A DNA stretch of 64,000 nt from Achromobacter aegrifaciens (GCF_902859735.1 NZ_CADIJY010000011.1:62001-126000), one strand, 5' to 3'. Counted from the stretch's first letter, positions 42,445-52,367 are shown. A program made the numbers and translations. Notes: a model not told the origin generated them from the letters alone.

Positions 42445-42855
42445 ATGGAACTCGCCCAACGCCCGCTGCCGCAACCGACCCGGATCACCCAGCCTTACTG
42501 GGACGCGGCGAAGGAAAGCCGCCTGGTCATCCAGCAATGCGCCTGCTGCAAGACGCGCCAGTTCTATCCGCGCGAATTCTGCACCACCTGCCTGTCCGAC
42601 AGCATCGAGTGGATCGACTCCGCAGGACTGGGCACCGTCTACACCTACACCGTCAACCGGCGTCCGAGCAATGCCGCCCTGAGCGGAAAAGTGCCATATG
42701 TGGTCGCCATGATCGACCTGGACGAAGGCGTGCGCATGATGGCCAACATCATCGACACCCCGCCCGAGGCGGTCCGGATAGGAAGCCGGGTGCGGGTGTG
42801 TTTCGAGCAGGTGTCGGACGAGATCACCTTGCCGCAGTTCAGGCTGGAGGTGTGA
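42445..42855 (+). CDS. DUF35 zinc-ribbon/OB-fold partner of the thiolase-like protein
   Basis: A 136-residue protein with an N-terminal helix, a four-cysteine rubredoxin-like ribbon (QCACCKTRQFYPREFCTTC) and a C-terminal OB-fold (GTVYTYTVNRRP..., IGSRVRVCFEQV). DUF35 proteins form complexes with thiolase-fold enzymes and are needed for activity of Ltp aldolases and of archaeal HMG-CoA synthase/thiolase complexes. It begins right after the thiolase stop, so the two are co-expressed. Last gene of the rightward operon, followed by a terminator. Confidence 0.9.
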   Translation: MELAQRPLPQPTRITQPYWDAAKESRLVIQQCACCKTRQFYPREFCTTCLSDSIEWIDSAGLGTVYTYTVNRRPSNAALSGKVPYVVAMIDLDEGVRMMANIIDTPPEAVRIGSRVRVCFEQVSDEITLPQFRLEV

Positions 42856-42893
42856 GCACAGCGCCGGCCGGTGGCCGGCGCAGGCAAATAAAA

Positions 42894-42926
42894 AAGGCCG
42901 GTCTGACTTTGAATCAGACCGGCCTT
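42894..42926. terminator. Bidirectional terminator between acyl-CoA operon and ssrA
   Basis: Arms AAGGCCGGTCTGA (42894-42906) and its complement (42914-42926) with a seven-base loop. It is preceded by an A-run (a T-run for the minus-strand tmRNA) and followed by TTCTG. It ends the DUF35 operon and the convergent tmRNA gene. Confidence 0.85.
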
Positions 42927-42936
42927 CTGCGGTATT

Positions 42937-43325
42937 TGGTGGAGCCGGGGGGAATTGAACCCCCGTCCGCAAGCCCTCCGCAACCAGTTCTACATGCGTA
43001 GTCGATTTATTTGGTTTTAACCCTGGACTTAGCCAACCGACAGGCCGGACCAGAGCGATTCACGTAATTTAAATTTGAACCGTGTGACCCCAGTTCAAAC
43101 CGATTCCTTGTGAATGTCGCTGCTGCGGTTCGAGGGTTGCCCCCCTAGGAAGTTGCCTTCCCCCGCCTGACCCAAGGACAGATCAGTGCAGCGGCTCACC
43201 GCTTAAGCGGCGAGAGCGAAACGCTCGTCGTTGGCGTTTGTAGTGTTCCAGTGGTTTAACGAGCGTACTGGTGCTCGGCATGCCCTGAGTTGTTTCGCGA
43301 CCCACGTCGAATCCGGATCGGCCCC
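42937..43325 (-). ncRNA. ssrA: tmRNA (trans-translation RNA)
   Basis: A 389-base one-piece tmRNA. The 5' end GGGGCCGATCCGGATTCGAC pairs through GGGGCCG with the 3' CGGCTCC-ACCA, and the T-arm GGTTCAATTCC lies near the 3' end. The tag reading frame is GCC AAC GAC GAG CGT TTC GCT CTC GCC GCT TAA (about 43202-43234), giving ANDERFALAA, the tag known from Bordetella and relatives. It rescues ribosomes stalled on broken mRNAs with SmpB. CCA is gene-encoded. Confidence 0.97.
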
Positions 43326-43335
43326 AAGAAGATCT

Positions 43336-43341
43336 ATTGTA
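43336..43341 (-). promoter_or_regulatory. Probable -10 element of ssrA
   Basis: TACAAT on the minus strand, 10 bases before the mature 5' end. No strong -35 was found at the expected distance. Confidence 0.4.
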
Positions 43342-43416
43342 CTGGGAAACGCCATAGCCTGCTGCATCGTCTGCGCCGCCATGCCCGGGCGTGGCGCAGA
43401 CGATACAGGCGGGCCG

Positions 43417-44595
43417 TCACACGGCGTTGGCGCAGGCCGCCTTGGGCTCCCGGCGCGGGCGCGAAGCCGCCATCAGCGCGAAGGCCAGGACCACGGAGAT
43501 GCCGACGATGACGGCCGCGGCCCAGCCCAGCGAGGCCAGTCCGTAGTTGTCGATGACGTACCCGCCGACCACGGCGCCCAGGCCGATGCCGGTGTTGGCG
43601 CCCGAGATATTCAGGGACGCGGCAAAGGCCGGCGCTTCCGGCGCGGACTTCATCAGCCGCACGTGGCAGACGATGAAGAGCGCGGCTTGCGCAATGCCCC
43701 AGACGCCCAGCGCCACGGCCAGCAGTCCGTGCGACTGCATCACGGGGGCGATCACGGCCAATCCTGCCGCCATCAGCGCCGAGAACAAGGCGGTCGCGCC
43801 CAGGGGGCTGCGGTCCACCATGCGGCCGCCCAGGGTGTTGCCGATCAAACCGACGGCGCCGAACGCCATCATCGTCCAACCGACGATCTGGCCGTTGAAA
43901 CCGGCCAGCCGCTCCAGCATGTCCGCCAGGTAGGTGTAGGCCGTGAACATGCCGGTGAAGACCAGCAGCGACAGCAGCACATGGCCGACCACGATCGGGT
44001 TGCGCAGGATGCGCAGCTGCGTGATGAGCTTGACGCTGTCGGCGCGGATGCGGGTGCTGGGGAAGGCGAACAGCAAGAGCAGGGCCTTGGCGAACGCCAC
44101 CGCCGACAGCACGCCAAAGGCGGCGCGCCAGCCGAAGGCGTCGGAAATCAGCACGCCGATGGGGATGCCGAATACCGTGGCCGCGACGATGCCGAAGGCA
44201 ACCATGGAGATGGCGCGGCCGGCGCGCGCCGGGCCGACCAGTTCCACGGCCGTGGCGCTGGCCAGCGACCAGAACACCGGCAGAGCCAGGGCAGGGACGA
44301 GGCGCGCCACGGCCATGACCCAGATGTTCGGCGCGACGGCCGCCAGGGCGTTGGACAGGCCGAACAGCACCAGCACGCCAATGAACAGGCGCTTGCGCTC
44401 TATGTTGGCCATGAGCGCCGTGAGCAGCGGACCGGTCGCCGCCACCGTGAAGGCGAACAGCGATACCAGCAGGCCGGCCTGGGACACGGTGACGTTCAGG
44501 TCGCGGGCCAGGCCGGGCAGCAGCCCGATGATCAGGAACTCTGTCGTCAGGATGGTGAAGCCGGCGGCGGAAAGTAACAGGATGGGCAATAGCAT
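43417..44595 (-). CDS. MFS transporter, AraJ/drug:H+ antiporter-1 type
   Basis: A 392-residue, 12-helix transporter starting MLLPILLLSAAGFTILTTEF. Its TTEFLIIGLLPGLARDLNVT and FGIPIGVLISDAFGWRAAF segments fit the DHA1/COG2814 group of sugar or drug efflux proteins. ATG 44595 is chosen because AGAGGA lies six bases upstream; that site abuts the ATG at 44601. It stands alone between ssrA and gph. The substrate is unknown. A long leader upstream contains possible regulator sites. Confidence 0.83.
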   Translation of the reverse strand: MLLPILLLSAAGFTILTTEFLIIGLLPGLARDLNVTVSQAGLLVSLFAFTVAATGPLLTALMANIERKRLFIGVLVLFGLSNALAAVAPNIWVMAVARLVPALALPVFWSLASATAVELVGPARAGRAISMVAFGIVAATVFGIPIGVLISDAFGWRAAFGVLSAVAFAKALLLLFAFPSTRIRADSVKLITQLRILRNPIVVGHVLLSLLVFTGMFTAYTYLADMLERLAGFNGQIVGWTMMAFGAVGLIGNTLGGRMVDRSPLGATALFSALMAAGLAVIAPVMQSHGLLAVALGVWGIAQAALFIVCHVRLMKSAPEAPAFAASLNISGANTGIGLGAVVGGYVIDNYGLASLGWAAAVIVGISVVLAFALMAASRPRREPKAACANAV

Positions 44596-44936
44596 AGGCA
44601 TTCCTCTGGCGCGACGCGGCAAGGCGGCGCGCGGGGGGCGTTGTGGGCGGTCTAAAAAAGGTCAGGTGTGCGCCGGCCTGAATGCCGGGCAGAGCAACGG
44701 GGCCGAAGGGCGCCGTGGCAGGGATCAGTGGCGGACGGCGGTGTCCGCAACCTCCGGCATCAGCCGGAAAAGGCAATCGGGAAGCACCCGCATGCCTTGC
44801 ATAAGCCACACTTTAAGTGACTTTGGTTTCAGGATAAAGGCCCTGGTTTCGGAAATATTGTTCGGGAAACTCAACTAATTTTCACGAACAACAGCAAGAC
44901 AGGAGCCGGGCCGCGTGGCGGCCCGGTCAGGCAGGC
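44596..44936. promoter_or_regulatory. Gene-free region upstream of the MFS gene
   Basis: About 340 bases without a gene. On the minus strand it holds CACTTAAAGTG, a perfect 11-bp odd palindrome (near 44811), and two similar short dyads TTTCCCGAA and TTTCCGAAA spaced by a few bases (about 44846-44870). These could be regulator sites for the MFS gene. The end near gph carries that gene's hairpin. Confidence 0.4.
44906..44926 (-). terminator. Hairpin downstream of gph
   Basis: CCGGGCCGC (44906-44914) pairs with 44918-44926 around a three-base loop, just after the gph stop. The following minus-strand bases are only moderately T-rich (CTCCTGTCTTGCTGTTG), so termination may be partial. Confidence 0.5.
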
Positions 44937-45611
44937 TTACCGCAGGTCGCTGGGCAGCAGCGGCTGGATGGCGGACCAGAGTTCCGCGGGGGAATTGGCG
45001 CAGGTTTCCGCTTCCCAGGCCGTGATGTTGTCGTCTTCGCCGACGTAGCCGTAAGCGGCCGCGACCGCCGGCATGCCCGCCGCGTGCGCGGCCTGGATGT
45101 CGCGCAGATCGTCGCCGACATAGACGCAACGGTCTACGGCGAAGCCGGCTTCGCGCGCGGCGTGCTGCAACGGCAGCGGGTGCGGCTTGGCGTGAGCCGT
45201 GGTGTCGCCGCAGACCAGGACGGCACTGTCGCGCGTCAGGTCCAGGTATTCGACGATGGGCAGGGTCAGATAGGTGACCTTGTTGGTCACGATGCCCCAG
45301 GACAGTCCGCGGTTGCGGATGTCCGCCAGCAGCGCTTCGATGCCGGGAAACAGCTTGCTGTGGACGGTGGAGCCGGCGGCGTAGTCTTCCAGGAACTGCA
45401 GCCGGGTGGGCTCGTAGTCGGCGTCGCCCGGCTTCAGGTCCAGCGCCACGCGCAGCAGGCCGCGGGCGCCCTGGGATGCGACCGGGCGCAGGGCCTCGTA
45501 CGGCATAGGTTCCAGTCCCTTGCGGGTGCGCTGGCGGTTGGCTGCGGCGGCCAGGTCGGGGGCGGTGTCGGCCAGCGTGCCGTCGAAGTCAAACAGGATC
45601 AGGGCGCTCAT
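44937..45611 (-). CDS. gph: Phosphoglycolate phosphatase
   Basis: A 224-residue HAD hydrolase with motif [11 protein letters not shown] (D8, D10), motif II ITN-type GIVTNK, motif III lysine in HAKPHPLPL and motif [10 protein letters not shown]. Located directly after ubiG with a four-base ATGA overlap, an arrangement typical for Gph in betaproteobacteria. It removes phosphate from 2-phosphoglycolate formed during DNA repair or oxygenation. Confidence 0.92.
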   Translation of the reverse strand: MSALILFDFDGTLADTAPDLAAAANRQRTRKGLEPMPYEALRPVASQGARGLLRVALDLKPGDADYEPTRLQFLEDYAAGSTVHSKLFPGIEALLADIRNRGLSWGIVTNKVTYLTLPIVEYLDLTRDSAVLVCGDTTAHAKPHPLPLQHAAREAGFAVDRCVYVGDDLRDIQAAHAAGMPAVAAAYGYVGEDDNITAWEAETCANSPAELWSAIQPLLPSDLR

Positions 45612-46333
45612 TTGCGGGTAGCCATCAGGTAATTGACCGAGGTGTCGGACGACAGGGTGTAGATCTGGGTGATCGGGTTGTATTCCATGCCGCGCATGCT
45701 GACCGGTTCCAGGTTGGCGCCGCGCGCGGCTGCCGACAGCTCGCTGGGCTTGATGAACTGGTCATAGCTGTGCGTGCCGCGCGGCAGCAGGCGCAGGACA
45801 TATTCCGCGCCCACGATGGCGAACAGGAAGGACTTGGGATTGCGGTTCAGCGTCGAGAAGAACACCCAGCCGCCCGGTTTCACCAGGGTCGAGCAGGCGC
45901 GCACGATGGACGCCGGATCCGGCACGTGTTCCAGCATTTCCATGCAGGTCACCACGTCGTACTGGCCGGGTTGTTCCGCTGCGAGTTCCTCCACCGGAAC
46001 CTTGCGGTACTCCACCTTCACGCCCGATTCCAGGCCATGCAGGCGAGCCACCTTCAGGGACTTGTCGGCCAGGTCGATGCCGGTCACCTCGGCGCCGCTG
46101 CGCGCCATGGCTTCGGACAGGATGCCGCCGCCGCAGCCCACGTCCAGCACCTTCTTGCCCGCCAGGCTGCCTGCGCATTCCTGGATCCATTCCAGCCGCA
46201 GCGGGTTGATGGCGTGCAGGGGCTTGAACTCGCTTTCGGGATCCCACCAGCGGCTGGCCAGGGCGCCGAACTTGTCGATTTCGGCCTGGTCGGCGTTGAT
46301 GGGGCGGGCGGTATCGTGGGTTTGCGTAGTCAT
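45608..46333 (-). CDS. ubiG: Ubiquinone biosynthesis O-methyltransferase UbiG
   Basis: A 241-residue SAM methyltransferase with motif [10 protein letters not shown] (62-70), the UbiG-specific N-terminus ([29 protein letters not shown]) and [11 protein letters not shown]. It performs both O-methylation steps of ubiquinone synthesis. It is co-transcribed with gph. ompA lies upstream but ends at its own terminator. Confidence 0.96.
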   Translation of the reverse strand: MTTQTHDTARPINADQAEIDKFGALASRWWDPESEFKPLHAINPLRLEWIQECAGSLAGKKVLDVGCGGGILSEAMARSGAEVTGIDLADKSLKVARLHGLESGVKVEYRKVPVEELAAEQPGQYDVVTCMEMLEHVPDPASIVRACSTLVKPGGWVFFSTLNRNPKSFLFAIVGAEYVLRLLPRGTHSYDQFIKPSELSAAARGANLEPVSMRGMEYNPITQIYTLSSDTSVNYLMATRK

Positions 46334-46442
46334 GGGCAGGTTCAGCGTAAGGCGACTCTATGACTCTATATATAGAGGGGTCCATCGCGCCGGGCGAGGG
46401 AGGGGCGGCGCAGCCCTGCACCGCTTTGGTGCGTGGCTGGCG

Positions 46443-46470
46443 AAAAAAAGGGCCTCGCTATGCGAGGCCC
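46443..46470 (-). terminator. Rho-independent terminator of ompA
   Basis: On the minus strand GGGCCTCGC-loop-GCGAGGCCC (46450-46470) is followed by seven T residues (46443-46449), 23 bases after the ompA stop. Confidence 0.9.
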
Positions 46471-46493
46471 CCTTATTGTAGCTAGTCCAGCAA

Positions 46494-47075
46494 TTACTTG
46501 CGGCTACCCACGATTTCGATCTCAACGCGACGGTTTTGGGCGCGGCCTTCCTTCGTCTTGTTGGAAGCGATCGGGTTCAGCTCACCCTTGCCTTCCGTGT
46601 AGATACGGTTCGGGTCGATACCCTTGCTGACCAGGTAGGTCTTGACCGAAGCGGCGCGGCGCTCGGACAGCTTCTGGTTGTAGGCTTCGGTACCGATCGA
46701 GTCGGTGTGGCCCACAGCAATGATGGTTTCGAGGTCGATACCGCGAGCTTGCTGGGCGACTTGGTCCAGCAGCTGACGGCCTTCGGGCTTCAGCGTCGAC
46801 TTGTCGAAGTCGAAGAACGTGTCAGCATTGAACACGACCTTGGCCGCCATCGGGGCCGGCTTCGCCTTCTGTTGTGCAACCGGCACGCCGTCGCAACCGG
46901 GGATACCGGTGGCCGGGGTCCAGAATGCATCGCGCCAGCACAGTTCGTTCGTGCCGTTCTTCCAAACGTCACCGAACGGGTTGCGCCAGTTGTCCACGGT
47001 TTGCGCGGAAGCTACACCAGAGGCCGTGACGGCGGCGAAGGCGAGCGCCAGAGCGAATTTGGAGGGTTTGTTCAT
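46494..47075 (-). CDS. ompA: OmpA-family outer-membrane/peptidoglycan-binding protein
   Basis: A 193-residue protein with a signal peptide (MNKPSKFALALAFAAVTASG, cleavage after VASA), a short Trp-rich segment (NWRNPFGDVW...ELCWRDAFW) with two cysteines, and the OmpA C-terminal domain (about 78-190: FDFDKSTLKPEG, GHTDSIGTEAYNQKLSERRA). It lacks the N-terminal eight-stranded barrel of E. coli OmpA, so it resembles the short OmpA of Bordetella and Pal-like proteins that tether the envelope to peptidoglycan. Strong GAGGAG ribosome site, good promoter and terminator: probably highly expressed alone. Confidence 0.93.
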   Translation of the reverse strand: MNKPSKFALALAFAAVTASGVASAQTVDNWRNPFGDVWKNGTNELCWRDAFWTPATGIPGCDGVPVAQQKAKPAPMAAKVVFNADTFFDFDKSTLKPEGRQLLDQVAQQARGIDLETIIAVGHTDSIGTEAYNQKLSERRAASVKTYLVSKGIDPNRIYTEGKGELNPIASNKTKEGRAQNRRVEIEIVGSRK

Positions 47076-47150
47076 GTTTCTCCTCGTTGAGCTTGAAGCT
47101 GGATAAGTGACTCGCAGCGAACCCCCGCCGCATATCAGGAAAACGGGGCC

Positions 47151-47178
47151 AGTATAGCAACGCCAAGAGCTGGTTCAA
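47151..47178 (-). promoter_or_regulatory. ompA promoter
   Basis: Minus strand TTGAAC (47173-47178), a 16-base spacer, TATACT (47151-47156). This leaves a leader of about 70 bases before the ATG. Confidence 0.6.
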
Positions 47179-47407
47179 AGGAATAGCTACTGGGTTTCCT
47201 GCGTGCTGGAAACAATCTTAAGGCATTTGGGGGGCTTTGGCTTCCCTGGAGAGGCGCATTGGCGCTGGATATGACGTTTTCGGCGCTCCTTCGGTTTTCC
47301 ATGTTGGTTTTTGACAACAGGGCCGCGGGACGCGGGCGGACGCGCGGTTGGTCGCCGCCCCATATCTTCCCGTCCGGCCGGTCGAGGCGCCGCTTGGGGA
47401 GCGCCTT

Positions 47408-47437
47408 CTGACCGTCGCGGGAATCGGATGATAGAAT
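47408..47437 (+). promoter_or_regulatory. Candidate gyrA promoter
   Basis: CTGACC (47408-47413), 18 bases, TAGAAT (47432-47437), about 45 bases before the gyrA ATG. The -10 is good and the -35 is partial. Confidence 0.45.
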
Positions 47438-47489
47438 TTCCTGTTTACCCGGCCCGGGTTCCTCCTTACACGATTCTGTCGTTATATAT

Positions 47490-50159
47490 ATGGATTCCTT
47501 TGCCAAGGAGACGCTTCCGGTATCGCTGGAAGAAGAGATGCGCCGCAGTTACCTCGATTACGCGATGAGCGTGATCGTCGGGCGGGCGCTACCGGATGTG
47601 CGGGACGGCCTCAAGCCTGTCCACCGGCGCGTGCTCTACGCGATGCACGAACTGAACAACGATTGGAACCGCGCCTATAAGAAGTCGGCGCGTATCGTCG
47701 GGGACGTCATCGGTAAATACCACCCCCACGGCGACCAGTCCGTCTACGACACCATCGTCCGCATGGCGCAGGATTTCTCCATGCGCTACATGCTGGTCGA
47801 CGGCCAGGGCAACTTCGGCTCGATCGACGGCGACAACGCCGCGGCGATGCGTTACACCGAAATTCGCCTGGCCAAGATCGCCCACGAATTGCTGGCCGAC
47901 ATCGACCAGGAAACGGTGGACTTCGGCCCCAATTACGACGGCAGCGAACAAGAACCGCTGCTGTTGCCGTCGCGCCTGCCCAACCTGCTGGTCAACGGCA
48001 GCTCGGGCATCGCGGTGGGCATGGCCACCAATATTCCGCCCCACAACCTCCAGGAAGTGGTCGACGGCTGCCTGTACTGCCTGCGCAATCCGGGCTGCTC
48101 GGTCGATGAGCTCATGGAGCTCATCCCGGCCCCCGATTTCCCCACTGGCGGCATCATCTACGGCATGTCCGGCGTGCGCGAAGGCTATCGCACCGGTCGC
48201 GGCCGCGTCATCATGCGCGCCAAGACCCACTTCGAGGACATGGAGAAGGGCAACCGCCAGGCCATCGTGGTCGACGCGATCCCCTACCAGGTCAACAAGA
48301 AGACGCTGCAGGAACGCATCGCCGAGCTCGTCAACGACAAGAAGATCGAAGGCATCTCGGACATCCGCGACGAGTCCGACAAGGACGGGATGCGCCTGGT
48401 CATCGAGCTCAAGCGCGGCGAGGTTCCCGAGGTTGTCCTGAACAACCTCTACAAGAACACGCAGCTGCAAGATACCTTCGGGATGAACCTGGTGGCGCTG
48501 GTCGACGGCCAGCCCCGCCTGCTCAACCTGAAGCAGATGATCGACTACTTCCTGCAGCATCGCCGCGAAGTGGTCACGCGCCGCACGGTGTTCCAGCTGC
48601 GCAAGGCCCGCGAACGCGGCCACGTGCTGGAAGGCCTGGCCGTCGCGCTTGCCAACATCGACGATTTCATCGCCATCATCAAGGCGGCGCCGACTCCCCC
48701 GGTCGCGCGCCAGGAACTGATGGCGAAGTCGTGGGATTCGTCGCTGGTGCGCGAAATGCTGTCGCGCGCCGACGGCGACACGCCGGGAGGCCGTGCGGCC
48801 TTCCGCCCGGACGACCTGGGCGCCGAGTTCGGCCTCCAGGGCGACGGCCTGTACCGCCTGAGCGACACGCAGGCCCAGGAAATCCTGAACATGCGCCTGC
48901 AACGCCTGACCGGGCTGGAGCAGGACAAGATCGTCGGCGAATACAAGGACATCATGTCCACCATCGCCGACCTGCTGGATATCCTGGCGCGTCCTGAGCG
49001 CATCACCACGATCATCTGCGAAGAGCTGCAGGCCATCAAGGCGGAGTTCTCGACCGGCGCGAAGGATACGCGCCGCTCGGAAATCGAACTCAACGCCACC
49101 GAGCTCGACACCGAAGACCTGATCACGCCGACCGACATGGTCGTGACCCTGTCGCACGGCGGCTACATCAAGAGCCAGCCGCTGTCCGAGTACCGCTCGC
49201 AAAAGCGCGGCGGACGCGGCAAGCAGGCCACGGCCATGAAGGAAAACGACTGGATCGACCAGTTGTTCATCGCCAACACGCACGACTTCCTGCTGTGCTT
49301 CTCCAACCGCGGCCGCGTGTACTGGCTGAAGGTCTGGGAAGTGCCGCAAGGCACGCGCAACTCGCGCGGCAAGCCCATCGTCAACATGTTCCCGTTGGCC
49401 GAAGGCGAGAAGATCACCGTGGTGCTGCCGGTCAAGGAATTCAGCGAAGACCACTACGTCTTCATGGCGACCTCGCGCGGCACGGTCAAGAAGACCCCGC
49501 TGTCTGACTTCTCCAACCCGCGCAAGGCCGGCATCATCGCCGTGGACCTGGACGACGGCGACTACCTGATCGGCGCCGACCTGACCGACGGCCAGCATGA
49601 CGTCATGCTGTTCTCGGACGCCGGCAAGGCCGTGCGCTTCGACGAGAACGACGTGCGTCCGATGGGCCGCAACGCCCGCGGCGTGCGCGGCATGATGCTG
49701 GAAGACACCCAGACCGTCATCGCGCTGCTGGTGGCTGGCGACGAAACGCAAAGCGTGCTGACCGCCACCGAAAACGGCTACGGCAAGCGCACCCCGATCA
49801 CCGAGTACACGCGTCACGGCCGCGGCACCAAGGGCATGATCGCCATCCAGACCAGCTCGCGCAACGGCAAGGTCGTGGGCGCGGTGCTGGTCATGCCTTC
49901 GGACGAGATCATGCTGATCACGACCGGCGGCGTGCTGGTGCGCACCCGCGTCTCTGAAATCCGCGAAATGGGCCGCGCCACGCAAGGCGTCACGCTCATC
50001 AACGTCGACGACGGCAGCTCTCTGTCCGGCGTGCGCCGCGTCGTGGAAAGCGATGCGGACGATGACGGCGACCTGGGCGAAGACGGCCAGGACGCGGACG
50101 GCGGCGACGACAACGGCGCTGCGGACTCGACGGATTCGACGGAACCTACGGAGCAATAA
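47490..50159 (+). CDS. gyrA: DNA gyrase subunit A
   Basis: An 889-residue type II topoisomerase subunit with the catalytic tyrosine Y122 ([11 protein letters not shown]), breakage-reunion domain, C-terminal beta-pinwheel with the GyrA box QKRGGRGK and a very acidic tail of about 35 residues. In the quinolone-determining region the sequence is [10 protein letters not shown]: residue 83 is Gln and 84 Ser, against Ser83-Ala84 in E. coli; Asp87 is kept. The ATG is preceded by TTATATAT with no Shine-Dalgarno site. The stop overlaps the serC start by one base, so gyrA may lead the serC-to-ihfB transcription unit. Confidence 0.98.
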   Translation: MDSFAKETLPVSLEEEMRRSYLDYAMSVIVGRALPDVRDGLKPVHRRVLYAMHELNNDWNRAYKKSARIVGDVIGKYHPHGDQSVYDTIVRMAQDFSMRYMLVDGQGNFGSIDGDNAAAMRYTEIRLAKIAHELLADIDQETVDFGPNYDGSEQEPLLLPSRLPNLLVNGSSGIAVGMATNIPPHNLQEVVDGCLYCLRNPGCSVDELMELIPAPDFPTGGIIYGMSGVREGYRTGRGRVIMRAKTHFEDMEKGNRQAIVVDAIPYQVNKKTLQERIAELVNDKKIEGISDIRDESDKDGMRLVIELKRGEVPEVVLNNLYKNTQLQDTFGMNLVALVDGQPRLLNLKQMIDYFLQHRREVVTRRTVFQLRKARERGHVLEGLAVALANIDDFIAIIKAAPTPPVARQELMAKSWDSSLVREMLSRADGDTPGGRAAFRPDDLGAEFGLQGDGLYRLSDTQAQEILNMRLQRLTGLEQDKIVGEYKDIMSTIADLLDILARPERITTIICEELQAIKAEFSTGAKDTRRSEIELNATELDTEDLITPTDMVVTLSHGGYIKSQPLSEYRSQKRGGRGKQATAMKENDWIDQLFIANTHDFLLCFSNRGRVYWLKVWEVPQGTRNSRGKPIVNMFPLAEGEKITVVLPVKEFSEDHYVFMATSRGTVKKTPLSDFSNPRKAGIIAVDLDDGDYLIGADLTDGQHDVMLFSDAGKAVRFDENDVRPMGRNARGVRGMMLEDTQTVIALLVAGDETQSVLTATENGYGKRTPITEYTRHGRGTKGMIAIQTSSRNGKVVGAVLVMPSDEIMLITTGGVLVRTRVSEIREMGRATQGVTLINVDDGSSLSGVRRVVESDADDDGDLGEDGQDADGGDDNGAADSTDSTEPTEQ

Positions 50160-51289
50160 TGGCCCGCCCCTGGAACTTCTCGGCAGGCCCCTCGGCCTTG
50201 CCCGAGGTGGTGCTGCAGCAAGCCGCTGCGGAAATGCTGGACTGGCACGGCAGCGGCATGTCCGTGATGGAAATGAGCCATCGCGGCAAGCATTTCGTGC
50301 AGATCTGCGATGAAGCAGAGTCCGATCTGCGCGACCTGCTCGGACTCCCGGCGGACTACGCCGTCATGTTCATGCAGGGCGGCGGTTCCGGGGAAAACGC
50401 CATCGTTCCCATGAATCTCATGGGACGCCGCGGTACGCCGGCGGCCGACTTCGTCGTGACGGGCCATTGGTCCAAGCGTTCGTACAAGGAAGCCGGCCGC
50501 TACGGCAGCACCCATGTGGCGGCAAGCAGCGAGCAGGCCATCCAGCTGGATGGCCGCGAGCAGGCGCCGCTGACCTGGGTGCCGCCGGTCGATACCTGGC
50601 AAGTGCGCCAGGATTCGGCCTATCTGCACCTGTGCAGCAATGAAACCATCGGCGGCGTCGAGTTCATGGACTGGCCCGACACCGCCGCGCTGGGCGCGCC
50701 CGACGTGCCGCTGGTCGTCGACGCGTCCTCGCATTTCCTGTCGCGTCCGATGGACGTGACGCGCTGCGGCATGATGTACGCCGGCGCGCAAAAGAATGCC
50801 GGCCCGGCGGGCGTGACCATGGTCATCGCACGCCGCGACCTGATCGGCCACGCCTTGCCGATCTGCCCGTCCGCGTTCGATTACGCCAACGTGGCCGCGG
50901 AGCATTCGCGCTACAACACGCCGCCCACCTTCGCCATCTACGTCGCCGGCCTGGTCTTCAAGTGGGTCAAGGCCAATGGCGGCGTGGCCGGCATGGAAGC
51001 CGCGAACAAGGCCAAGGCCGATTTGCTGTACGGCTATCTGGACAGCACCAGCTTCTACCGCAATCCCATCCACGCACCGGTGCGCTCGCGCATGAACGTG
51101 CCGTTCGTGCTGCGCGACGAATCGCTCAACGACGCCTTCCTGCAAGGCGCGGACGCGGCCGGCCTGACGCAGCTCAAGGGCCACAAGAGCGTGGGCGGCA
51201 TGCGCGCCTCGATCTACAACGCGGTGCCGCTGGCTGGGGTCACGGCGCTGGTCGAGTACCTCAAGGAATTCGAGCGTCGCTATGGATGA
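50159..51289 (+). CDS. serC: Phosphoserine aminotransferase
   Basis: A 376-residue PLP enzyme starting [19 protein letters not shown], with the PLP lysine K212 in [12 protein letters not shown]. It converts 3-phosphohydroxypyruvate to phosphoserine and also serves pyridoxal synthesis. It overlaps gyrA by one base and pheA by eight, marking tight translational coupling in the serC-pheA-hisC-tyrA-aroA chain. Confidence 0.97.
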   Translation: MARPWNFSAGPSALPEVVLQQAAAEMLDWHGSGMSVMEMSHRGKHFVQICDEAESDLRDLLGLPADYAVMFMQGGGSGENAIVPMNLMGRRGTPAADFVVTGHWSKRSYKEAGRYGSTHVAASSEQAIQLDGREQAPLTWVPPVDTWQVRQDSAYLHLCSNETIGGVEFMDWPDTAALGAPDVPLVVDASSHFLSRPMDVTRCGMMYAGAQKNAGPAGVTMVIARRDLIGHALPICPSAFDYANVAAEHSRYNTPPTFAIYVAGLVFKWVKANGGVAGMEAANKAKADLLYGYLDSTSFYRNPIHAPVRSRMNVPFVLRDESLNDAFLQGADAAGLTQLKGHKSVGGMRASIYNAVPLAGVTALVEYLKEFERRYG

Positions 51290-52367
51290 CGATCTGCAGC
51301 GCAAGCTGCTCCCCTTGCGTCAGCGCATCGACGCGTTGGACGCCCAGATCCTCGACCTCCTGACGCAGCGCGCAAGCGCCGCCCTGGAAGTGGGCGAGGC
51401 CAAGCACGCCGCGAATGCCGATGGCCCCGTGCTGCGCCCCGAGCGCGAAGCCGAGGTCATCCGCCGCCTGCAGCAGACCAATCCCGGCCCGTTCCCGAAC
51501 GCTGGCGTGGCCGCGGTCTGGACCGAAATCATCTCGGCCTGCCGCGGCTTGGAGCGCGGCATGACCGTCGCCTTCCTGGGGCCGCAGGGCTCGTTCTCGG
51601 AACAGGCGGCGCAGGAGCATTTCGGCCACGCCGTGCAGAAGCTGCCTTGCGCTTCGTTTGACGAAGTCTTCCGCGCCGTCGAGGCGGGGCAGGCCGACGT
51701 CGGCATGGTTCCGGTCGAAAACTCCACCGAAGGCGCGGTCAACCGCAGCCTGGACCTGCTGCTGAACACGCCGCTGAAGATCCTGGGCGAGCGTTCGCTG
51801 GTCATTCGCCATTGCCTGATGTCGCAGTCCGGCAGCATGGACGGCATCAAGACGATTTCCGCGCATCCGCAGGCGCTGGCCCAGTGCCAGGGCTGGCTCA
51901 CGCGCAACCATCCCGATGTGGCCCGCGTGGCCGCGTCCAGCAATTCCGAAGCCGCGCGCGCTGCCGCGGGCGACCCGAGCATCGCGGCGATCGCCGGTGA
52001 AGTGGCGGCGCCCGCCTGGAACCTGCAGATTGTGGCCGCGGGCATTCAGGACGACCCGCATAACCGCACGCGCTTCCTGGCGATCGGCAACATCGAGCCG
52101 CTGGTCAGCGGCAAGGACAAGACCAGCCTGATCCTGGCCGTGCCGAACCGCGCTGGCGCCGTCTACGAAATGCTGGCGCCGCTGGCGGCCAATGGCGTGT
52201 CCATGACGCGCTTCGAGTCGCGGCCGGCCCGCACCGGCCAGTGGGAATACTATTTCTATGTGGACGTCCTGGGTCACCGCAATGACCCGAACGTCGAACG
52301 CGCCCTGGCCGCCTTGCAGGCGCAGGTTGCCTACCTGAAAGTGCTGGGTTCCTACCCGGCGCCGTGA
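51282..52367 (+). CDS. pheA: Bifunctional chorismate mutase / prephenate dehydratase
   Basis: A 361-residue P-protein. The chorismate mutase domain (about 5-90, [19 protein letters not shown]) is followed by prephenate dehydratase (about 95-270, [25 protein letters not shown] and the catalytic NRTRF) and a C-terminal ACT domain (about 280-355, [14 protein letters not shown]) for phenylalanine feedback. It commits chorismate to phenylalanine. Confidence 0.96.
   Translation: MDDDLQRKLLPLRQRIDALDAQILDLLTQRASAALEVGEAKHAANADGPVLRPEREAEVIRRLQQTNPGPFPNAGVAAVWTEIISACRGLERGMTVAFLGPQGSFSEQAAQEHFGHAVQKLPCASFDEVFRAVEAGQADVGMVPVENSTEGAVNRSLDLLLNTPLKILGERSLVIRHCLMSQSGSMDGIKTISAHPQALAQCQGWLTRNHPDVARVAASSNSEAARAAAGDPSIAAIAGEVAAPAWNLQIVAAGIQDDPHNRTRFLAIGNIEPLVSGKDKTSLILAVPNRAGAVYEMLAPLAANGVSMTRFESRPARTGQWEYYFYVDVLGHRNDPNVERALAALQAQVAYLKVLGSYPAP

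Larger units (their letters stand above)
47076..47489. other. Divergent intergenic region ompA-gyrA
   Basis: About 410 bases containing the ompA promoter (47151-47178) and a likely gyrA promoter (47408-47437). The middle is G-rich without a convincing gene. Confidence 0.6.

Noticed and set aside
42937-42990. A tRNA-like 3' end with TTC-arm and CCA
   Set aside because: It is the 3' half of tmRNA; the 5' partner is at 43319-43325 and the tag frame lies between.
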